The notes below the pieces were generated by a model. It had not been told where the DNA came from, did not search any database, and worked only from the letters and a program-made list of their open reading frames with translations. Below are positions 48,497-51,730 of a DNA stretch of 51,730 bases, piece by piece. Source of the stretch: an uncultured Flavobacteriales bacterium (GTDB lineage: Bacteria; Bacteroidota; Bacteroidia; Flavobacteriales_D; Sanyastnellaceae); NCBI GenBank assembly GCA_938084585.1, contig CALKFF010000026.1:1-51730 (forward strand), in the 5' to 3' direction. The stretch's first letter is position 1. Each line of letters starts with the position of its first letter. The translations under genes and the position numbers were made by a program.

Positions 48497-48506
48497 CGAC
48501 ACCTGC

Positions 48507-49328
48507 ATGCACCTCTTGAACCTGCTGAACGGACGGCCCCACTTGGGGTTGGAAGACATCGAATCGGTGGCCCTGATGGACCGTTACGATTCGAAGTTCT
48601 TGGTGCCTGAACATTGGCTGAGTCACACCTTGATCCAGTTGGAGAACCACGCGGTGCTGGCCATCGCAGACACGGTGTCCACGACGTACCGCAACCTCTA
48701 TTTCGACTCGCCCGACAACGTTTGTGTGAAGCAGCACGTCCGAGGCAAGACTTCCCGGTTCAAGGTGCGCATCCGGCACTACGCCAACACCGGGGTCACT
48801 TTTCTCGAAGTCAAAATGCGAGACGTCTACGGCAAAACCGCGAAGCACCGTGTCGTGCGCACCGCCTCCACGTGGGACGCCCCGTTGAACGACGCCGAGC
48901 GGCAGTTTCTCCACGTCCACCTCGGGGAGGCCGCGTCCACCCTCTCTCCCGTGCTGGAAAGCCGGTTTGAGCGGTTCACGTTGGTGGACTTGCAGGAAGG
49001 GGAACGGCTGACGTTTGACCTGGGGGTGGCCTTCAAAAACCCCGGTTCGGAAGAAGACTGGAAAGCCCCCTTGGCGCATGTTTCTGTCGTGGAATGGAAA
49101 CAGAACAGTGTGAACCACCAGGGTTCCCTGATCCAAGCCCTCCGAAGCCATCCTGAACGCCGAGGCCCCCTCGGCCGGCCTCTCCGCATGTCCAAATACC
49201 TGTTGGGCCGTCAAACCCTTCAGCCAGATTTGGACTTCAAGACCTACCGCCCAGCGCTGCGAGACATGTCGCGTGCCGAAAGTTTGGCGGCAAACCCGAC
49301 TTTTGCACACCAATCGATCTTGAGATGA
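48507..49328 (+). CDS. VTC domain protein, probable polyphosphate polymerase
   Basis: A 273-residue protein of the VTC (CYTH-like tunnel) family, related to the yeast polyphosphate polymerase Vtc4. Basic and acidic tunnel residues are in MDRYDSKFLV (24-33), YRNLYFDSPD (61-70), RFKVRIRHYAN (85-95) and FLEVKMRD (99-106), and ESRFERFTLVD and VSVVEWKQ also fit. It probably makes polyphosphate from ATP, or handles another triphosphate. The DUF4956 membrane gene overlaps by 4 nt, a pairing commonly found with bacterial VTC genes. Confidence 0.85.
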   Translation: MHLLNLLNGRPHLGLEDIESVALMDRYDSKFLVPEHWLSHTLIQLENHAVLAIADTVSTTYRNLYFDSPDNVCVKQHVRGKTSRFKVRIRHYANTGVTFLEVKMRDVYGKTAKHRVVRTASTWDAPLNDAERQFLHVHLGEAASTLSPVLESRFERFTLVDLQEGERLTFDLGVAFKNPGSEEDWKAPLAHVSVVEWKQNSVNHQGSLIQALRSHPERRGPLGRPLRMSKYLLGRQTLQPDLDFKTYRPALRDMSRAESLAANPTFAHQSILR

Positions 49329-49966
49329 TGTTGAATGTGATGTTGACGGCGCTGAACGCCTTGGAAGGATGGACCGGCTTGCTGGCCTTGTTTGGACTCA
49401 ACCTGTTGTCCTCGTTGGTGGTGGTTCGACTCATTTACCACATGGCCGCCAAACGCCGGGATTTCGTGTTCACCTTCATGTTGGTGTCCACGGCGGTGTT
49501 CCTTTTGTGTCGCCTGCTCGCAGGGGTGGAAATCGACCTCGCCTTTGCATTGGGCCTGTTTGCCATTTTCGGCATCATCCGCTACCGCACCAACGCCATC
49601 CCCATCCGGGAAATGACGTACCTCTTCATCGTCATTGCTTTGGCCGTCATCAACGCCTTGGCGCCTGTCGCTGCCTCGTGGGTGGAAATTGCCTTGGCCA
49701 ACGCGTTGATCTGGGTGCTTGCCTGGGTTCTGGAACGGTTGTGGTTTGTGGAACACCTCGCCACCAAGATGGTGGTGTACGACCGCATCGACCTACTTCA
49801 CGAAGGCAAGCGGGCGGAACTCATCGCAGATTTGGAGCGCCGCACGGGCGTCAGCATCGTGCGCTTGGAAATCGGCAAAGTCGATTTGCTGCGGGACACC
49901 GCCAACCTGAAAATTCACTTCTCAGGCGACAAGGAGCCGGGCCACTTCGAGGAGCAGCAGGGTTAA
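49325..49966 (+). CDS. DUF4956 membrane protein
   Basis: A 213-residue protein with four to five helices between residues 15 and 140 (including GLLALFGLNLLSSLVVV and VFLLCRLLAG). FGIIRYRTNAIPIREMTYLF, a conserved DUF4956 block, follows the third. A soluble C-terminal domain of about 70 residues lies in the cytosol. It overlaps the VTC gene by ATGA. Function is unknown, but constant pairing with VTC suggests a channel or anchor for polyphosphate synthesis. It ends 3 nt before the convergent ispF stop. Confidence 0.85.
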   Translation: MMLNVMLTALNALEGWTGLLALFGLNLLSSLVVVRLIYHMAAKRRDFVFTFMLVSTAVFLLCRLLAGVEIDLAFALGLFAIFGIIRYRTNAIPIREMTYLFIVIALAVINALAPVAASWVEIALANALIWVLAWVLERLWFVEHLATKMVVYDRIDLLHEGKRAELIADLERRTGVSIVRLEIGKVDLLRDTANLKIHFSGDKEPGHFEEQQG

Positions 49967-49969
49967 GAC

Positions 49970-50452
49970 TCAGCTGGCCTTCTCGAGCAAGACCACAGCG
50001 TGGGCTGAAATGCCCTCTTCTGTGCCCACAAACCCGAGCTTCTCGGTGGTGGTGGCTTTGATGCCAATGCGGTCCACATCCACCCCCAAAATGTCTGCGA
50101 CACATGCGCGCATGGCTGAGATGTGGGGCTTCAACTTGGGTTGCTGCAAGCACACCGTGGTGTCCATGTTGGACAACGTCCAGCCCTTGGATTGAACCAA
50201 GTCCCAGGTCCGCTTCAACAGAATCTTGCTGTCGATGCCTTTGTAAGCCGGGTCGGTGTCGGGGAAGTGGGTCCCAATGTCGCCGAGCGCAAGGGCGCCC
50301 AGCATGGCGTCGCACATCACGTGCAACAAAACGTCCGCGTCGCTGTGTCCCACAGAGCCTTTGGTGTGAGGAACCACAAGTCCGCCAATCACCAGGTCCT
50401 CCCCCTCTGCGAGTTGGTGGACGTCGTAGCCGTATCCGATGCGAAAACTCAT
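49970..50452 (-). CDS. ispF: 2-C-methyl-D-erythritol 2,4-cyclodiphosphate synthase
   Basis: A 160-residue trimeric zinc enzyme of the MEP isoprenoid pathway. The zinc ligands are Asp and His in GYGYDVHQL (6-14) and the His in GHSDADVLLHV. GDIGTHFPDTDPAYKG and TTTEKLGFVG contribute the substrate pocket. The length is typical. It overlaps the porV stop by 4 nt and is thus co-transcribed with it. Confidence 0.97.
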   Translation of the reverse strand: MSFRIGYGYDVHQLAEGEDLVIGGLVVPHTKGSVGHSDADVLLHVMCDAMLGALALGDIGTHFPDTDPAYKGIDSKILLKRTWDLVQSKGWTLSNMDTTVCLQQPKLKPHISAMRACVADILGVDVDRIGIKATTTEKLGFVGTEEGISAHAVVLLEKAS

Positions 50453-51702
50453 TCGCCGTCTTGGGCAAATTCAGCCAAATCCGAGAACTGCAACCTCAGG
50501 CTGAAGCGAAGGGTATTGGCCAAGGGGTTTTGCTGGGTGGTGCTGATGAGGTAGCTCAAATCCACCGTGAACACCGTGTACTTGATGCCGGCGCCCAAGG
50601 TGATGAACTGACGGTTGCCTTTGCTGAAGTGCTCGTAGAAGTAACCTGTTCGGAAGGCAAACACGTCGGCGAAGTCGTATTCCATGCCGAGGCCCAGGTT
50701 GACCTCACGCAACTCCTCCTTCAGCACACTGCCTTCCAGCACCGTGGCGTTCCCTTCGTTGTCGAAGGTGACCACGCCTGGGGCGTCGTAGAAGCTCTGC
50801 ACTATGCCGTTGGCCACACCGACATTCGGGTCCATGCCGCTCACGATGAGTGTGGGGTCGTCCAAGTCGTAGATGGGCTGCGTGGGCACGAGCAGCTTGT
50901 TCGCGTCGAGCGCGATGGTCAAGCTGTTGTAGTCGTCAAGGATGGTCTCGTACGCCGCCCCAAGTCGAAGGTTGCTCGGGATGAAGTCTCGTGCGGCCGT
51001 CTCCGTGTAGGACATCTTCGCCCCGAGGTTGCTCATGTTCATGCCCCAGCTGAAAATGCCATCCTTCTTGCCCCAATTGGCGCGGTCGTTGACGTAGTAC
51101 ATGCTGAGGTCCGCCGCCACAGAAATGCCAGGACGGCTGTCCGCGCCTTGCACAGACGTTCCGCCCGTCAGGTTGCTGTGGATGAACCGCGCGGAGAACC
51201 CGCCACTGAATTTGTCGGTGAACTTTTGGGAGAATCCCCCGTCCAAACTCAACTCTGCCGGTTGGAAATCCCGGATGGTGGTCCCCACCTCATCCGTGAA
51301 GGTGATGTTGCCCAAGCTGAAGTAGCGCAACGCCACGCCGTAAGCCTGACGCTTGTTGAGACGACGCACCGAACTGACGTAGGCCAGGTTCATGTCGTCA
51401 ACCAAGGCACGGAGCCAAGGCGCGTAACTCAAGCTCATCTCCACCTCGTTCTCGGAAAACGCCATCTTGGCCGGGTTCCAATGCAAACTGTTCGCGTCAG
51501 GACTCAACGCCACACCCACATCGCCCATGGCCCCTGACCGCGAATCTGGCGCAATCATCAAGAAAGGCACAGCCGTGGTGATCGTGTTGAGCTGAAGAAG
51601 TTGGGTCGGATCCTCCTCGATTTGGCCCAAGGCCGGCGCGCTGGTCATGAACCCTGCACACACAAAGAGCACGAGGGTGACGGTGGAAAGAAGTTGCTTC
51701 AT
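50449..51702 (-). CDS. porV: Type IX secretion outer-membrane protein PorV
   Basis: A 417-residue FadL-like beta-barrel of T9SS that moves cargo from the translocon to the PorU sortase. Residues 1-27 are a signal peptide (ending APALGQ). The diagnostic block PFLMIAPDSRSGAMGD lies near 46-61, followed by DANSLHWNPAKMAF. Alternating amphipathic strands fill the rest, ending in an aromatic-rich C-terminus typical of outer-membrane barrels. A TAAATTTG element sits 11 nt upstream, so it starts its own transcript here. It overlaps ispF by 4 nt. A porU gene is not seen in the window. Confidence 0.94.
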   Translation of the reverse strand: MKQLLSTVTLVLFVCAGFMTSAPALGQIEEDPTQLLQLNTITTAVPFLMIAPDSRSGAMGDVGVALSPDANSLHWNPAKMAFSENEVEMSLSYAPWLRALVDDMNLAYVSSVRRLNKRQAYGVALRYFSLGNITFTDEVGTTIRDFQPAELSLDGGFSQKFTDKFSGGFSARFIHSNLTGGTSVQGADSRPGISVAADLSMYYVNDRANWGKKDGIFSWGMNMSNLGAKMSYTETAARDFIPSNLRLGAAYETILDDYNSLTIALDANKLLVPTQPIYDLDDPTLIVSGMDPNVGVANGIVQSFYDAPGVVTFDNEGNATVLEGSVLKEELREVNLGLGMEYDFADVFAFRTGYFYEHFSKGNRQFITLGAGIKYTVFTVDLSYLISTTQQNPLANTLRFSLRLQFSDLAEFAQDGE

Positions 51703-51713
51703 CGGATTGATGC

Positions 51714-51721
51714 CAAATTTA
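51714..51721 (-). promoter_or_regulatory. Promoter -7 element of porV
   Basis: TAAATTTG, an exact match, 11 nt before ATG 51702, close to the window edge. Confidence 0.55.
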
Positions 51722-51730
51722 ATGGGGCCT

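Noticed and set aside
50104-51537. 477-codon plus-strand frame over porV and ispF
   Set aside because: Antisense to two certain genes; no motifs.
1-51730. Mobile elements, prophage, defence system or restriction-modification genes
   Set aside because: None of the frames resembles a transposase, integrase, nuclease-helicase defence set or phage gene, and no terminal inverted repeats or target duplications were seen.

Overview
The window is a compact, GC-rich piece of a Bacteroidota chromosome, most likely a Flavobacteriales-like or related lineage. The evidence is a PorV-type type IX secretion (T9SS) outer-membrane protein, two proteins with T9SS C-terminal sorting domains, a bifunctional LpxC-FabZ fusion, a choice-of-anchor L domain protein, a DUF4301 protein, Bacteroidota-style ExbB/ExbD/TonB clusters, tRNAs without encoded CCA, and promoters of the Bacteroidota form TAnnTTTG. 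I see no mobile element, CRISPR array, prophage or rRNA, and no gene-free gap above about 160 bp. This is housekeeping chromosome rather than an accessory island. Species-level placement is not possible by eye.

Layout. 1-3.5 kb (minus): a ferredoxin-NADP reductase-like flavoprotein behind its own promoter, then nifU-like, mrp, an alkyltransferase-like protein and trmB. 3.5-7.5 kb (plus): a MurG-like glycosyltransferase, tadA, mgtE and a D-2-hydroxyacid dehydrogenase. 7.5-10.3 kb (minus): exbB, a small four-helix membrane protein and two exbD genes, behind tRNA-Ser. 10.4-12.4 kb (minus): tatD and ansA. 12.4-13.9 kb: a family 9 glycosyltransferase convergent with an acyl-CoA thioesterase. 14.0-19.2 kb (plus): tRNA-Phe, aroB, lpxD, lpxC-fabZ, lpxA and a lone ABC ATPase, i.e. 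lipid A synthesis. 19.2-22.3 kb: a T9SS cargo protein with a duplicated domain, DUF4301 and a degenerate Hpt protein. 22.4-27.7 kb: galE (plus) against PAP2, rpoN, asnS and a LolD-type ATPase (minus). 27.8-33.7 kb: a 715-residue T9SS cargo protein, gpmI, a sensor kinase with a small secreted protein, and a methyltransferase. 33.7-38.5 kb: tRNA-Val, then folC, tonB, exbD, exbB and nhaD (minus). 38.6-45.9 kb: an amino-acid dehydrogenase, anmK, an acyl-CoA dehydrogenase, a 569-residue predicted beta-propeller protein and recG. 46-51.7 kb: the pyruvate dehydrogenase E2 and E1-alpha genes, a polyphosphate-polymerase-like VTC/DUF4956 pair, ispF and porV.

How the genes fit together. Much of the window serves the cell envelope: lipid A, two proton-motive energizer clusters for outer-membrane transport, T9SS and its cargo, glycosyltransferases and anhydroMurNAc recycling. 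The rest is central metabolism, translation and DNA repair. Genes are packed with ATGA-type overlaps, so most are probably co-transcribed.

The strongest non-routine signal is promoter placement. An 8-bp element of the form (T/G)AnnTT(T/C/G)G ends exactly 4 nt before the start codon of eleven transcription-unit first genes and 5-11 nt before several others. Because this element normally sits at about -7, many mRNAs here should be leaderless or nearly so. The same element stands upstream of two of the three tRNA genes, which supports its identity. Other points of interest are a pseudo-Hpt protein without its phospho-acceptor histidine, a DUF4301 protein with nucleotidyltransferase-like motifs, a duplicated Cys-containing domain in a T9SS cargo protein, an ExbB/4-TM/ExbD/ExbD energizer, face-to-face promoters at anmK and the acyl-CoA dehydrogenase gene, and palindromes in the pdhA/VTC and tadA/mgtE gaps.
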